This document shows, piece by piece, positions 39,191 through 48,311 of a stretch of DNA of 64,000 bases (its first letter is position 1; each line of letters begins with the position of its first letter). The stretch is from assembly GCF_023374055.1 (NCBI RefSeq), contig NZ_JAMBEP010000001.1:248001-312000 (forward strand). The letters are read 5' to 3'. This DNA comes from Luteimonas galliterrae (GTDB lineage: Bacteria > Pseudomonadota > Gammaproteobacteria > Xanthomonadales > Xanthomonadaceae). The notes under the pieces were generated by a model that was not told where the DNA came from, did no database searches, and saw only the letters and a list, made by a program, of their open reading frames with translations. Made by a program: the position numbers and the translations under genes.

Positions 39191-41005
39191 ATGGCGACGG
39201 ACACGCCTCCCACCGTGACGATCCGCCCGCTGCCCGACACCCTCGTCAACCAAATCGCCGCCGGCGAGGTGGTAGAACGTCCTGCATCCGTGGTGAAAGA
39301 GCTGGTGGAAAACGCGCTCGATGCCGGCGCCACGCGCATCGACATCGACCTGGAAGAAGGCGGCGTGCGGTTGATCCGCATTCGCGACGACGGCAGCGGC
39401 ATCGCGCCCGACGAGCTGCCGCTGGCGGTGGCCAGGCACGCTACCAGCAAGATCGCTTCGCTCGACGATCTGGAAGCGGTGGCCACGCTCGGTTTCCGCG
39501 GCGAGGCGCTGCCGTCCATCGCTTCGGTCAGCCGCTTCGCGCTGACTTCGCGCCGCGCCGGCGAAGAGCATGGGGCATCGCTGCCGGTCGACGGCGGAAA
39601 GCTCGGCAGCGTCTCCCCCAAATCGCATCCGCAGGGCACCACCGTCGAAGTGCGAGATCTGTTCTACAACGTGCCGGCGCGGCGCAAATTCCTGCGCGCC
39701 GAGCGCACCGAGTTCAGCCACATCGAAGAATGGCTGCGCACGCTGGCGCTGGCGCGGCCGGACGTGGAATTGCGGCTTTCGCACAACGGCAAGGCTTCGC
39801 GGCGTTACCGCGGCGACGGCGGCATGGCCACGGCCGAGCGCATCGTCGAAACGCTGGGCGAGGAATTCTCGAAAAGCACGCTGCGCATCGACCATGCCGC
39901 CGCCGGCCTGTCGCTGCACGGCTGGATCGCGCAACCGACCTATTCGCGCGCCAGCGCCGATCAGCAATATCTCTACGTCAACGGCCGCCCGGTGCGCGAC
40001 CGCAGCATCGCCCATGCGGTGAAGCAAGCGTATGCGGACGTACTGTTCCATGGCCGGCAGCCGGCGTACGTGCTGTTCCTGGAGCTGGATCCGCGCCGCG
40101 TCGACGTGAACGTGCATCCGGCCAAGCACGAGGTGCGTTTCCGCGATGCGCGCCTGATCCACGATTTCGTCTACCGCACGCTGCACGACGCGCTGGCGCA
40201 GACGCGCGCCGGCGAAGCGCCCGTGGCATTGCCTTCGCAATTGGCGGCTTCGGCGGCGGCGAACGCCGGCTATGCCCAGCAACCCTGGCCGGGTCCGCAA
40301 CAGCAATCGCCGCTGTCGCTGCGCATCGGCGAGGCGCGCGCCGGCTATGCGCAGTTGTACGGCCAACCGGCGGCGCCGGTAGCGGAATTTCCTTCCTTGC
40401 CGCAGGCCAACGACGGCGAAACCCCGCCGCTGGGCTACGCGATCGCGCAGTTGCACGGCATCTTCATCCTCAGCGAGGCGGCCGACGGCCTGATCGTGGT
40501 CGACATGCACGCCGCGCACGAGCGCATCGGCTACGAAAAACTGAAAGCCGCGCACGACGGCGCCGGCCTGCGCACGCAGCCGCTGCTGGTGCCGCAATCG
40601 GTGGCGGTGTCCGAACGCGAAGCGGACGTCGCCGAGCGCGAAACCGCGACCCTGGCCGAACTGGGTTTCGAGGTCACCCGCAGCGGCCCGCAGGCGCTGA
40701 CCTTGCGCAGCGTGCCGGCCCTGCTGGCCCACGGCGATACCGAAGCGCTGCTGCGCGACGTGCTGGCCGACCTGCGCGAACATGGCGAAAGTAGACGGAT
40801 TGCCGCCGCGCGCGACGAATTGTTGTCTACCATGGCCTGTCATGGGGCGGTGCGGGCGCACCGGCGCCTGAGCATCCCGGAAATGAACGCTCTGCTGCGC
40901 GAGATGGAAGCCACCGAACGGTCAGGCCAATGCAACCACGGCCGGCCTACCTGGGCGCGTTTCTCGCTGGCCGAGATCGATCGCTGGTTCCTGCGAGGAC
41001 GTTGA
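39191..41005 (+). CDS. mutL: DNA mismatch repair protein MutL with endonuclease motif
   Basis: A 604-residue protein. The N-terminal GHKL ATPase shows [22 protein letters not shown] and [13 protein letters not shown]. In the C-terminal domain, [12 protein letters not shown] fits the metal-binding endonuclease motif DxHAxxExxxxE, and the later QCNHGRPTW and CHGAVRAH are the other family elements. Such MutL proteins nick DNA themselves and do not need MutH; E. coli MutL lacks the motif. ATG 39191 gives the usual start. The next gene starts one base after its stop codon. Confidence 0.96.
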   Translation: MATDTPPTVTIRPLPDTLVNQIAAGEVVERPASVVKELVENALDAGATRIDIDLEEGGVRLIRIRDDGSGIAPDELPLAVARHATSKIASLDDLEAVATLGFRGEALPSIASVSRFALTSRRAGEEHGASLPVDGGKLGSVSPKSHPQGTTVEVRDLFYNVPARRKFLRAERTEFSHIEEWLRTLALARPDVELRLSHNGKASRRYRGDGGMATAERIVETLGEEFSKSTLRIDHAAAGLSLHGWIAQPTYSRASADQQYLYVNGRPVRDRSIAHAVKQAYADVLFHGRQPAYVLFLELDPRRVDVNVHPAKHEVRFRDARLIHDFVYRTLHDALAQTRAGEAPVALPSQLAASAAANAGYAQQPWPGPQQQSPLSLRIGEARAGYAQLYGQPAAPVAEFPSLPQANDGETPPLGYAIAQLHGIFILSEAADGLIVVDMHAAHERIGYEKLKAAHDGAGLRTQPLLVPQSVAVSEREADVAERETATLAELGFEVTRSGPQALTLRSVPALLAHGDTEALLRDVLADLREHGESRRIAAARDELLSTMACHGAVRAHRRLSIPEMNALLREMEATERSGQCNHGRPTWARFSLAEIDRWFLRGR

Positions 41006-41006
41006 G

Positions 41007-41987
41007 ATGAACAAAACCGCTATCCGCTGCATCGCGCTGTCGTTCTCGGTCCTGGCTCTGCAGGCCTGCCAGCGCGAGGGGGCGGGCGCCGGCAGCGCGG
41101 CGGCGCCGGCTTCCGCAGCGGCGACGGTGCCGGTCGCGGCCGATGCGGCATTCACCCAGGCGCAGCAGGCCTGGCGCGACCAGCGCCGCGAAAACCTGCT
41201 CAAGCCCGACGGCTGGACCAGCCTGATCGGACTGCATTGGGTCGAACCGGGCCCGCACTATTTCGGCAGCGCCGCCGACAACGGCATCCGCCTGGCGATG
41301 GGCCCGGCGCACTTCGGCATGATCGACCTGCGCAAGAACGGCAGCGTGCGCCTAGTCCCCGAGCGCGACGCGCAGCTGACGCTGGACGAGCAGCCATTGA
41401 AGGGCGCCGTCACCCTGGTCACCGATGCCGACGAGAGCGAATCGGGGCCGAGCCGCATCGGCTTCGACGAAGGCAAGGGCCTGGCCACCGTGATCAAGCG
41501 CGGCGGGCGCTATGCGCTGCGGGTCAAGCATGCCGACGCGCCGACGCGTACCGGCTTCACCGGCCTGGAGTACTGGCAGGCCGACCCGTCGTGGAAGATC
41601 GAAGGCAAGTTCGTGCCGCATCCGGCCGGCAAGACGATCCAGATCGCCGACATCATCGGCACCTTGAACGACGTGCCCAATCCGGGCGCGATCGAGTTCC
41701 AGCGCGACGGCCGCACCTATCGGCTCGAGGCGCTCGACGAAGGCGAGGAAGAACTGTTCCTGGTCTTCGGCGACCGCAGCAACGGGCACGGCAGCTACAG
41801 CGCGGGGCGTTTCCTGTATGCGCCCAGACCGGACGCGCAGGGCCGCGTCGTGCTCGATTTCAACCGAAGCTACAATCCGCCGTGCGCGTTCACGCCTTTC
41901 GCCACCTGTCCGCTGCCGCCGCAGGAAAACCGGCTGGATCTGGCGATCCTGGCCGGCGAGAAGGCTTACCCCAAAGCCGCCCATTGA
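41007..41987 (+). CDS. DUF1684 lipoprotein
   Basis: A 326-residue protein with a lipoprotein signal ending LALQAC (Cys21), then an Ala/Pro-rich linker. The mature part is the DUF1684 family: LKPDGWTSLIGLHWVEPGP, GFTGLEYWQADPSW, DFNRSYNPPCAFTPFATCP and PPQENRLDLAI. The final cluster with two Cys is the most conserved region. Its function is unknown. ATG 41007 follows the mutL stop codon by one base. Confidence 0.85.
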   Translation: MNKTAIRCIALSFSVLALQACQREGAGAGSAAAPASAAATVPVAADAAFTQAQQAWRDQRRENLLKPDGWTSLIGLHWVEPGPHYFGSAADNGIRLAMGPAHFGMIDLRKNGSVRLVPERDAQLTLDEQPLKGAVTLVTDADESESGPSRIGFDEGKGLATVIKRGGRYALRVKHADAPTRTGFTGLEYWQADPSWKIEGKFVPHPAGKTIQIADIIGTLNDVPNPGAIEFQRDGRTYRLEALDEGEEELFLVFGDRSNGHGSYSAGRFLYAPRPDAQGRVVLDFNRSYNPPCAFTPFATCPLPPQENRLDLAILAGEKAYPKAAH

Positions 41988-42001
41988 ACCGAAGGATTCG
42001 C

Positions 42002-42928
42002 ATGCGTTTTCTCAAACCCATCGCGCTGTCCTGCGCCGCTGCCGCATGCATAGGCCTGGCGTATGCCGACAGCGATGCGAAAACGCAGGGCGCGACAGAG
42101 CAGATCCCGTTGCTGTGGAAGGTTTCCGATGCGGACAACGCCGTCTATCTGCTCGGATCGTTCCACCTGCTCAAGGCGGACGACTATCCCTTGTCGAAGG
42201 ACATCGATGCGGCCTTCGACGACGCGCACACGATCGTCTTCGAAGTGGAGCCGTCGGCGCTGACCGCGCCGGACACCGCGGAGAAATTCAAGCAGGCCGC
42301 CGGCTATGCCGACGGCCGCACGCTGAGCCAGGTGCTGCCCAAGGCCGCGCGCGACCGACTGCAGAAAATGCTGGCGGTTGGCGGCGGCTCGGTCGAGCAG
42401 ATGGACGGCGTCGAACCGTGGGCGGTGACTTTGTCGTTGGTTTTGGGCATGACTCAGGCGATGGGCTTCCGCCAGGACCAGGGCTTGGACGCGACGCTGA
42501 TGAAGCGCGCCGCAGAAGCGCAGAAGACGGTGGCCGGCCTGGAAACCGTCGACGACCAGATCAACGCGCTCGATTCGATGCCGATGAACGAGCAGGTCTC
42601 GGGCCTGGACGAACTGCTGGCCAAGCCGCAGGAGACGCTGAGCGACCTGGTCGAAATGCACGACTGGTGGAAGCGCGGCGACATCAAGAACCTGGACGGC
42701 AGGATGCGCCTGGAAATGAAGCAGAAATCGCCGGAGTCTTATCGGCTGGTCAACGTCCAGCGCAACGATGCCTGGGTGCCTAAGATCGAACAGCGGCTGG
42801 CCGAGCCGGGCCAGGACAATACGCTGGTCGTGGTCGGCGCGATGCACCTGCTCGGCAGCGATGGCGTGGTCGACAAGCTGCGCGCCAAGGGCTACACCGT
42901 CGAGCGCATCTGCTCCGCCTGCAAATAA
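42002..42928 (+). CDS. TraB/GumN family protein
   Basis: A 308-residue protein with a signal peptide (cleavage near AYADS). The TraB/GumN (TIKI-like) fold shows LLWKVSDADNAVYLLGSFHL, IVFEVEPSAL, LAVGGGSVEQMDGVEPWAVT and VVVGAMHLLGSDGVVDKLRA near the end. Relatives include GumN of the Xanthomonas gum region and metalloprotease-like TIKI domains, with conserved His and Glu residues that might bind metal. The role here is unknown. ATG 42002 is 14 bases after the DUF1684 stop codon. Confidence 0.85.
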   Translation: MRFLKPIALSCAAAACIGLAYADSDAKTQGATEQIPLLWKVSDADNAVYLLGSFHLLKADDYPLSKDIDAAFDDAHTIVFEVEPSALTAPDTAEKFKQAAGYADGRTLSQVLPKAARDRLQKMLAVGGGSVEQMDGVEPWAVTLSLVLGMTQAMGFRQDQGLDATLMKRAAEAQKTVAGLETVDDQINALDSMPMNEQVSGLDELLAKPQETLSDLVEMHDWWKRGDIKNLDGRMRLEMKQKSPESYRLVNVQRNDAWVPKIEQRLAEPGQDNTLVVVGAMHLLGSDGVVDKLRAKGYTVERICSACK

Positions 42929-42938
42929 TCCACTTTTT

Positions 42939-43027
42939 TCGTAGGAGCGGCTTTAGCCGCGAGCTCTTTCCCCAAGTTCGTACGAGCGTGCGAGAAAGAG
43001 CTCGCGGCTAAAGCCGGTCCTACGAAA
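42939..43027. repeat. Family A inverted repeat, copy 8
   Basis: An inverted GTAGGAGCGGCTTTAGCCGC pair; the right arm has one change (AAGCCGGTCCTAC). It lies between the GumN-type gene and the convergent ferredoxin gene. Confidence 0.87.
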
Positions 43028-43048
43028 AGCGGGCGAAGAGCGAAACGG

Positions 43049-43456
43049 CTAGGCGGCCACCATCACGATGCAATCCACTGGACAAACCGGCACGCAAAGT
43101 TCGCAGCCGGTGCACAGCGGCTCGATGACCGCATGCATACGCTTGGACGCGCCGGCGATGGCGTCGACCGGGCAGGCCTGGATGCATTTGGTGCAGCCGA
43201 TGCAGTCGGCTTCGACGATCAGTGCGACTTGCGCGGCCTTATGCGCGCCGCGGCTGCGGTCGTAAGGCTTCGGCGGCACTTCCAGCAGTTTCGCCAACGC
43301 TCTGGCGCCGGCATCGCCGCCGGGCGGGCAGCGGTCGATGTCCGCTTCGCCGCGCGACATCGCCTCGGCGTAAGGCCGGCAGCCGTCGTAGCCGCATTGG
43401 CCGCATTGGGTTTGCGGCAGCAAGCGGTCGAGGCGTTCGATCAGGTCGGTGCGCAT
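43049..43456 (-). CDS. RnfB-like iron-sulfur protein (soluble)
   Basis: A 135-residue protein with a Fe-S domain ([17 protein letters not shown], plus a Cys in DRCPPGG) and two 4Fe-4S motifs, [12 protein letters not shown] and [12 protein letters not shown]. This is the RnfB/RsxB arrangement, but the usual N-terminal membrane helix is missing, so it should be soluble. In Xanthomonadaceae this gene is found beside metG without the rest of rnfABCDGE, and no other rnf gene lies in this window. Its partner is unknown. Confidence 0.88.
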   Translation of the reverse strand: MRTDLIERLDRLLPQTQCGQCGYDGCRPYAEAMSRGEADIDRCPPGGDAGARALAKLLEVPPKPYDRSRGAHKAAQVALIVEADCIGCTKCIQACPVDAIAGASKRMHAVIEPLCTGCELCVPVCPVDCIVMVAA

Positions 43457-43488
43457 GTGCGGATGATGCGGCTTTTCGCTTTAAAAAG

Positions 43489-43650
43489 CCGTCATTCCCG
43501 CGAAGGCGGGAATCCAGTGACTTAAAAGGCCTCCCCAGATCGCATCGAAAGCCATCTGCCATGCCGCGCGCCCTCACCCAACCCTCTCCCGCAAGCGGGA
43601 GAGGGCTCAAGCCAAGTCACTGGATTCCCGCCTTCGCGGGAATGACGGCC
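43489..43650. repeat. Composite MITE-like repeat C-D-C, copy 1
   Basis: A 162-base element with inverted ends GCCGTCATTCCCGCGAAGGC (extending to CCAGTGACTT) at both sides. The middle holds a family D hairpin CCCTCTCCCGCAAGCGGGAG. It matches the reverse complement of 53866-54036 across its length. It fills the gap between the ferredoxin gene and metG. Confidence 0.88.
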
Positions 43651-43662
43651 CGAACAACAGCG

Positions 43663-45753
43663 TCACTTCACCGGCATACCCGGCAACGCGCCGTCGTCGG
43701 CATCCAGCAGCGACAGCCCGCCCCCGTCGAAACCGGCCGACAGGATCATGCCTTCGCTCACGCCGAAGCGCATCTTGCGCGGTGCCAGGTTGGCGATGAA
43801 CACCACTTTGCGGCCGACCAGCTTCTCGGGCTCGCCGTAACTGCCGCGGATGCCGGAAAAGATCTGGCGCTTGCCGAGTTCGCCCGCGTCCAGTTCGAAG
43901 CGCAACAGCTTGTCCGAACCTTCGACGAATTCGCAAACCAGCACTTGGCCGATGCGCAGGTCGAGCTTGGCGAAATCGTCGATGCCGATCGTCTCCGTCG
44001 CAGCAACGTCCGCCGGAGCCGGGGCGGTTGTAGGAGCGGCTTCAGCCGCGAGCTTCTTCTTGGAGCCGCCGGCATCCTTTACCGGAACGGCGGGCGCAGG
44101 CGCGAGCGTGTCCTTGCTGGCTTCGATCATGGCGTCGATCTGCTTGGGGTCGATACGGATGAACAGCGGCGTATAGGTCTTGATCTTCCGGTCCAACAGG
44201 GGTTCGTCCAGATCGCTCCAGACATCGATGGGCGCATCGAGGAACACTTCAACCTGTCCCACCGTATCGGGCAGCACCGGCTTGAGCGCCGCGGCGAGCA
44301 CGCGGAACAGATTCAGGCCCTGCGTGCATACCGCTTGCAGCTCGGCGTCGGCGCCGTCCTGCTTGGCGATCACCCAGGGCTTGCGCTCGTCGATGTAGCG
44401 GTTGGCCTCGTCGGCCAGCGCCATCGCCTGGCGCAGCACGCTGGCCGGGTCGTTGCGCTCGTACGCGTCGCGGATCGGCGCCAGCGCGGCGACGAAGCGC
44501 GCGTACATGCCGGCGTCCGGCAGCGCGGCGGCCAGGCGTCCGTCGAAACGCTTGTCGATGAAGCCGGCGCAGCGGCTGGCGAGGTTGACGAACTTGCCGA
44601 CCAGGTCGGCGTTGACGCGCGCGACGAAGTCGGAAAGGCTCAAGTCAACATCTTCGACCTGGCCATTGCTTTTTGCCGCTAGGTAGTAGCGCAAGGCTTC
44701 GGGCGCCAGTCCGACGTTGAGATAGGTGCTGGCCATGATGAAGGTGCCGCGCCCCTTCGACATTTTAGTGCCGTTGATCGTCAAATAGCCGTTGACATGC
44801 AACCGCGTCGGCGCCCGCATCCCCGCGCCGTGCAGCACCGCCGGCCAGAACAGGCCGTGGAAATTGACGATGTCCTTGCCGATGAAGTGGTGCAGCTCGG
44901 TCTCGCTGTCGTGGGCGAGGTAATCGAAGAAGTTGAAGCCTTCGCGCTCGCTCAGCGCCTGCAGCGAGGCGAGATAGCCGATCGGCGCATCCAGCCACAC
45001 GTAGAAATACTTGCCGGGGTGGCCGGGAATCTCGAAGCCGAAGTAGGGCGCGTCGCGGGAAATGTCCCAAGCGCGCAGGCCGCCTTCGCCGTCCAGCCAT
45101 TCCTGCAGCTTGGCCTTGACGCCGGGCACGGCCACGTCGCCGGCCAGCCATTGCCGCAGGAAGGCGTCGAATTGCCCGACTTCGAAGAAGAAATGCTCGG
45201 ACTCGCGCAACTCCGGCGTCATGCCGCTGAGCACCGAGCGCGGATCCTTCAGGTCGGTCGGCGCATAGGTCGCGCCGCAGTTCTCGCAGTTGTCGCCGTA
45301 CTGGTCCGGCGTGCCGCAGTTCGGGCAGATGCCCTTGATGTAGCGGTCGGGCAGGAACATGCCCTTGACCGGATCGTAGAACTGCGCCACCGAGCGGTGC
45401 GCGATATGGCCGTTGTTGTCGAGCTTGGCGTAGATGCCTTCGGTCAGCGCGCGGTTGTGGGCCGAGTGGGTCGAGCCGTAGTAGTCGAACGCCACGCCGA
45501 ACGCGGCGAAATCGCGCTCGTGGTCGGCCTGGATGCCGGCGATGAAGGCTTCCGGCGTGGTGCCGGCCTTCTCCGCCGCCAGCATGATCGGCGTGCCGTG
45601 GGTGTCGTCGGCGCAGACGAAGCGCACGGTATCGCCGGCCATGCGCCGGGCGCGCGTCCAGATATCGCCCTGGATATAGCCGACCAGGTGGCCTAGGTGC
45701 AGTTGCCCGTTGGCATAGGGCAGGGCGCAGGAAACAGCGATATTGCGGGGCAT
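43663..45753 (-). CDS. metG: Methionyl-tRNA synthetase
   Basis: A 696-residue enzyme. The catalytic core has the HIGH motif as CALPYANGQLHLGHLVG, a zinc-binding region CPNCGTPDQYGDNCENC, and the KMSKS motif as INGTKMSKGRGTF. The C-terminal dimerisation and RNA-binding domain is present (FAKLDLRIGQVLVCEFVEG). The linker between the two, with [12 protein letters not shown], is the translation of a family A repeat unit (44030-44054), which kept the frame. The start ATG is at 45753. apbC and dcd lie further right, as near metG in E. coli. Confidence 0.97.
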   Translation of the reverse strand: MPRNIAVSCALPYANGQLHLGHLVGYIQGDIWTRARRMAGDTVRFVCADDTHGTPIMLAAEKAGTTPEAFIAGIQADHERDFAAFGVAFDYYGSTHSAHNRALTEGIYAKLDNNGHIAHRSVAQFYDPVKGMFLPDRYIKGICPNCGTPDQYGDNCENCGATYAPTDLKDPRSVLSGMTPELRESEHFFFEVGQFDAFLRQWLAGDVAVPGVKAKLQEWLDGEGGLRAWDISRDAPYFGFEIPGHPGKYFYVWLDAPIGYLASLQALSEREGFNFFDYLAHDSETELHHFIGKDIVNFHGLFWPAVLHGAGMRAPTRLHVNGYLTINGTKMSKGRGTFIMASTYLNVGLAPEALRYYLAAKSNGQVEDVDLSLSDFVARVNADLVGKFVNLASRCAGFIDKRFDGRLAAALPDAGMYARFVAALAPIRDAYERNDPASVLRQAMALADEANRYIDERKPWVIAKQDGADAELQAVCTQGLNLFRVLAAALKPVLPDTVGQVEVFLDAPIDVWSDLDEPLLDRKIKTYTPLFIRIDPKQIDAMIEASKDTLAPAPAVPVKDAGGSKKKLAAEAAPTTAPAPADVAATETIGIDDFAKLDLRIGQVLVCEFVEGSDKLLRFELDAGELGKRQIFSGIRGSYGEPEKLVGRKVVFIANLAPRKMRFGVSEGMILSAGFDGGGLSLLDADDGALPGMPVK
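44030..44054. repeat. Single family A repeat unit inside metG
   Basis: TAGGAGCGGCTTCAGCCGCG lies within the coding sequence. Read with metG it gives KLAAEAAPT in the linker between the catalytic and C-terminal domains. It is a single unit, not the usual inverted pair. Confidence 0.9.
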
Positions 45754-45797
45754 GGCGTGCGCGGTGGGGACGGCCTGCGATTATCGCACGCGTTTTA

Positions 45798-45920
45798 AAG
45801 CCCCTCTCCCATCGGGAGAGGGGTTGGGGTGAGGGTTCGGCGCGAGTGCGGAATCGCAGCCACACACCGCACCCTCATCCGCCCTCCGGGCACCTTCTCC
45901 CGAAGGGAGAAGGAAAAGCG
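45798..45920. repeat. Composite repeat, copy 1 (family D type)
   Basis: About 120 bases with CCCCTCTCCCATCGGGAGAG at the left and CCTTCTCCCGAAGGGAGAAG at the right, with GGTTCGGCGCGAGT and CACACCGCACCCTCATCC between. The reverse complement is closely similar to 48176-48304. It is located between metG and the DUF2147 gene. Confidence 0.85.
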
Positions 45921-45925
45921 AATGC

Positions 45926-46354
45926 TTATTCGCGCACCCACACCTGCTCGCGGCAAATGAAGGCCACGCAACCGGACATGCCGAGCTTGGCGCCGCCGTC
46001 GATCATCTTCAGCTTGGACTTGTAGGTCTTGCCCTTGGCCGGATCGAGCACGGTACCGCCGCTCCAGCCTTCGCCGTCCTTCTTCAGGCCCCAGAGGATG
46101 GTCATGCCCTTGACCGGCTTGTCCTTGTTGGCGCCGGAGCACTTGTCGCAGATGGGATTGGGGCCGCGATCGGACGACAACACCTCCACAACCTTGCCGG
46201 ACAAGGTGCCGTTGCTGGCCTGGCTGATCTCGACGATCGATTTCACCTTGCCGGTCTCGTCGTCGATCGTCTTCCAGCGGCCGACGGGCGTGTTCTGTGC
46301 GAAAGCCGCGACCGGCAACATCGCCAATACCAAAGCGAGCAGTTTGATACGCAT
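45926..46354 (-). CDS. DUF2147 secreted protein
   Basis: A 142-residue protein with a signal peptide (cleavage near AFAQN). The mature part is the DUF2147 beta-barrel-like family: GRWKTIDDETGKVKSIVEIS, the Cys pair in GPNPICDKCSG, then MTILWGLKKDGEGWSGGTVLDP. The family is periplasmic or extracellular, of unknown function, possibly lipid- or ligand-binding. Start ATG at 46354. Confidence 0.88.
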   Translation of the reverse strand: MRIKLLALVLAMLPVAAFAQNTPVGRWKTIDDETGKVKSIVEISQASNGTLSGKVVEVLSSDRGPNPICDKCSGANKDKPVKGMTILWGLKKDGEGWSGGTVLDPAKGKTYKSKLKMIDGGAKLGMSGCVAFICREQVWVRE

Positions 46355-46447
46355 GGTTCCCCTCCGAGGGATGCCTGAAAAGCCCGGTAGGCAGAGCGCC
46401 GCCCGGATGCCGGATTTATACCCGATTCGGCAGCGTATGGAAGCCGC

Positions 46448-46549
46448 TGTTCCCCCCTTTGCAAAAGGAGGGGCAAGGGGGATTTACGCGGCATTGCGGA
46501 TTGGAGCGAGAGCAAATCCCCCTCGATCCCCCTTTTCAAAGGGGGAAGA
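46448..46549. repeat. Family E inverted repeat, copy 2
   Basis: TCCCCCCTTTGCAAAAGGAG at the left and CCCCCTTTTCAAAGGGGGAA at the right, with GATTTACGCGG in between. It is the same family as 6655-6862 and 62318-62496. It lies upstream of apbC, whose start is 25 bases away. Confidence 0.85.
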
Positions 46550-46574
46550 ACGGCAAAGGGCGTAAACTGTGCAC

Positions 46575-47435
46575 ATGCAGCAAAATCCTCAGAAGCCCCG
46601 CATCCATGCGCATGCGGTGCAGCCCAACGTGTCGCCGTCGCCGCGGATTCGCAACGTGATAGCGGTGGCCTCGGGCAAGGGCGGCGTCGGCAAATCGACC
46701 ACCGCCGTGAACCTGGCCCTGGCCCTGCAGTTGGAAGGCGCCCGGGTCGGCATCCTCGACGCCGACATCTACGGTCCGAGCGTGCCGGCCATGCTCGGCC
46801 TGTCCGGCCGGCCCGACAGTCCCGACGGCAAGTCGATCGAACCGATGCGTGCGCACGGCATCGAGGCCATGTCGATCGGCGTCCTGGTCGACCAGGACAC
46901 GCCGATGATCTGGCGCGGTCCGATGGCCACGTCGGCCCTGTCCCAGCTGTTCGGCGAGACGCTGTGGGGCGACCTGGACTACCTGATCGTCGATCTGCCG
47001 CCGGGCACCGGCGACATCCAGCTGACCCTGTCGCAGAAGATTCCGGTGGCCGGCGCGGTGATCGTGACCACGCCGCAGGACATCGCCACTCTGGACGCCA
47101 AGAAGGCGCTGAAGATGTTCGAGAAAGTCCAGGTGCCGGTGCTGGGGCTGATCGAGAACATGGCCGTGCATGTGTGTTCGAACTGCGGCCATGCCGAGCA
47201 CATCTTCGGCTCCGGCGGCGGCGAGAAGATGGCCGCGCAATACGGCGTGCCGCTGTTGGGCTCGCTGCCGTTGGAGATCGCGATACGCGAGCAGGGCGAT
47301 GCGGGTGTGCCGATCGTGGTGTCGGCCCCCGAATCGACCGCTGCCCAGGCCTACCGCCAGACCGCGCGCCGCCTGGCCGAGGCGCTTGCGGCCAGGCCGC
47401 GGGCGACGATGGGCATCTCCGCGTCGCTGCTTTAA
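46575..47435 (+). CDS. apbC: Iron-sulfur cluster carrier protein ApbC/Mrp
   Basis: A 286-residue P-loop NTPase that carries and delivers 4Fe-4S clusters. Deviant Walker A VASGKGGVGKST, the DADIYGPSVPAMLG switch and the cluster-binding pair CSNCG (in AVHVCSNCGHAEHIFG) are present. The N-terminal DUF59 domain of some Mrp proteins is absent. ATG 46575 is preferred to GTG 46569. The gene is divergent from the DUF2147 gene and metG, as mrp and metG are in E. coli. Confidence 0.95.
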   Translation: MQQNPQKPRIHAHAVQPNVSPSPRIRNVIAVASGKGGVGKSTTAVNLALALQLEGARVGILDADIYGPSVPAMLGLSGRPDSPDGKSIEPMRAHGIEAMSIGVLVDQDTPMIWRGPMATSALSQLFGETLWGDLDYLIVDLPPGTGDIQLTLSQKIPVAGAVIVTTPQDIATLDAKKALKMFEKVQVPVLGLIENMAVHVCSNCGHAEHIFGSGGGEKMAAQYGVPLLGSLPLEIAIREQGDAGVPIVVSAPESTAAQAYRQTARRLAEALAARPRATMGISASLL

Positions 47436-47447
47436 AGCCTTCGCCTT

Positions 47448-47532
47448 CAAAGGGAGAGTTGGGTGGGGATGGTTTCGTCGTGGATCAAACCCATCCCCAT
47501 CCCGGCCTTCCCCTTGAAGGGGAAGGGGAAGA
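47448..47532. repeat. Family D-like repeat between apbC and dcd
   Basis: CCTTCAAAGGGAGAGTTGGG and GGCCTTCCCCTTGAAGGGGA contain short inverted parts, and GGGGATGG pairs with CCATCCCC. It fits the same group of pyrimidine-rich hairpins. No gene is seen in the gap. Confidence 0.6.
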
Positions 47533-47602
47533 TCAAGGGCAGCGGAGCAAGCTCCGCTCTACAATGTGCAGCTAACGGCCGGACGGCCTTCGGGAACGCC
47601 GC

Positions 47603-48172
47603 ATGAGCATCAAGAGCGACCGCTGGATACGGCGGATGGTGGAACAGCAGCAGATGATCGAGCCGTTCGAGCCCGGCCAGGTCAAGCATGCCGCCGACGG
47701 TCACCGCATCGTCAGCTACGGCACCTCCAGCTACGGCTACGACGTGCGCTGCTCGCGCGAATTCAAGGTGTTCACCAACATCAACTCGACCATCGTCGAC
47801 CCCAAGCATTTCGATTCGGGCAGTTTCGTCGACATCGAATCGGACGTCTGCATCATCCCGCCGAACTCGTTCGCGCTGGCGCGCACGGTCGAGTATTTCC
47901 GCATCCCGCGCGACACGCTGGTGGTGTGCCTGGGCAAGAGCACGTACGCGCGCTGCGGCATCATCGTCAACGTGACGCCGCTGGAGCCGGAATGGGAGGG
48001 CCACGTCACCCTGGAATTCAGCAATACCACGCCGCTGCCGGCGCGGATCTACGCCAACGAGGGCGTGGCGCAGATGCTGTTTTTCCAGTCGGATGAAGTC
48101 TGCGAGACTTCGTACAAGGACCGTGGCGGGAAGTACCAGGGACAGACCGGCGTTACGCTGCCGCGTACCTGA
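47603..48172 (+). CDS. dcd: dCTP deaminase
   Basis: A 189-residue enzyme converting dCTP to dUTP, feeding thymidylate synthesis. Conserved: [36 protein letters not shown] and [18 protein letters not shown] with the catalytic Glu, then EGVAQMLFF. Length and motifs indicate the monofunctional type. Start ATG at 47603 in good context. Confidence 0.97.
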   Translation: MSIKSDRWIRRMVEQQQMIEPFEPGQVKHAADGHRIVSYGTSSYGYDVRCSREFKVFTNINSTIVDPKHFDSGSFVDIESDVCIIPPNSFALARTVEYFRIPRDTLVVCLGKSTYARCGIIVNVTPLEPEWEGHVTLEFSNTTPLPARIYANEGVAQMLFFQSDEVCETSYKDRGGKYQGQTGVTLPRT

Positions 48173-48175
48173 TGC

Positions 48176-48304
48176 CATTCCTTCTCCCTCCGGGAGAAGG
48201 TGCCCGAAGGGCGGATGAGGGTGCGATGTGTGGTTGCAGCGCCGTACTCGCGCCGAACCCTCATCCGGCGCTGCGCGCCACCTTCTCCCGATGGGAGAAG
48301 GGGA
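48176..48304. repeat. Composite repeat, copy 2 (inverted relative to 45798)
   Basis: CCTTCTCCCTCCGGGAGAAG at the left and CCTTCTCCCGATGGGAGAAG at the right, with CGGATGAGGGTGCG and CGCCGAACCCTCATCC between. Its reverse complement matches 45798-45920 over most of its length. Confidence 0.85.
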
Positions 48305-48311
48305 ACCAACG

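Noticed and set aside
42002-42928. Part of a gum exopolysaccharide cluster because of GumN similarity
   Set aside because: No other gum gene or glycosyltransferase is in the region; GumN-type proteins also occur alone.
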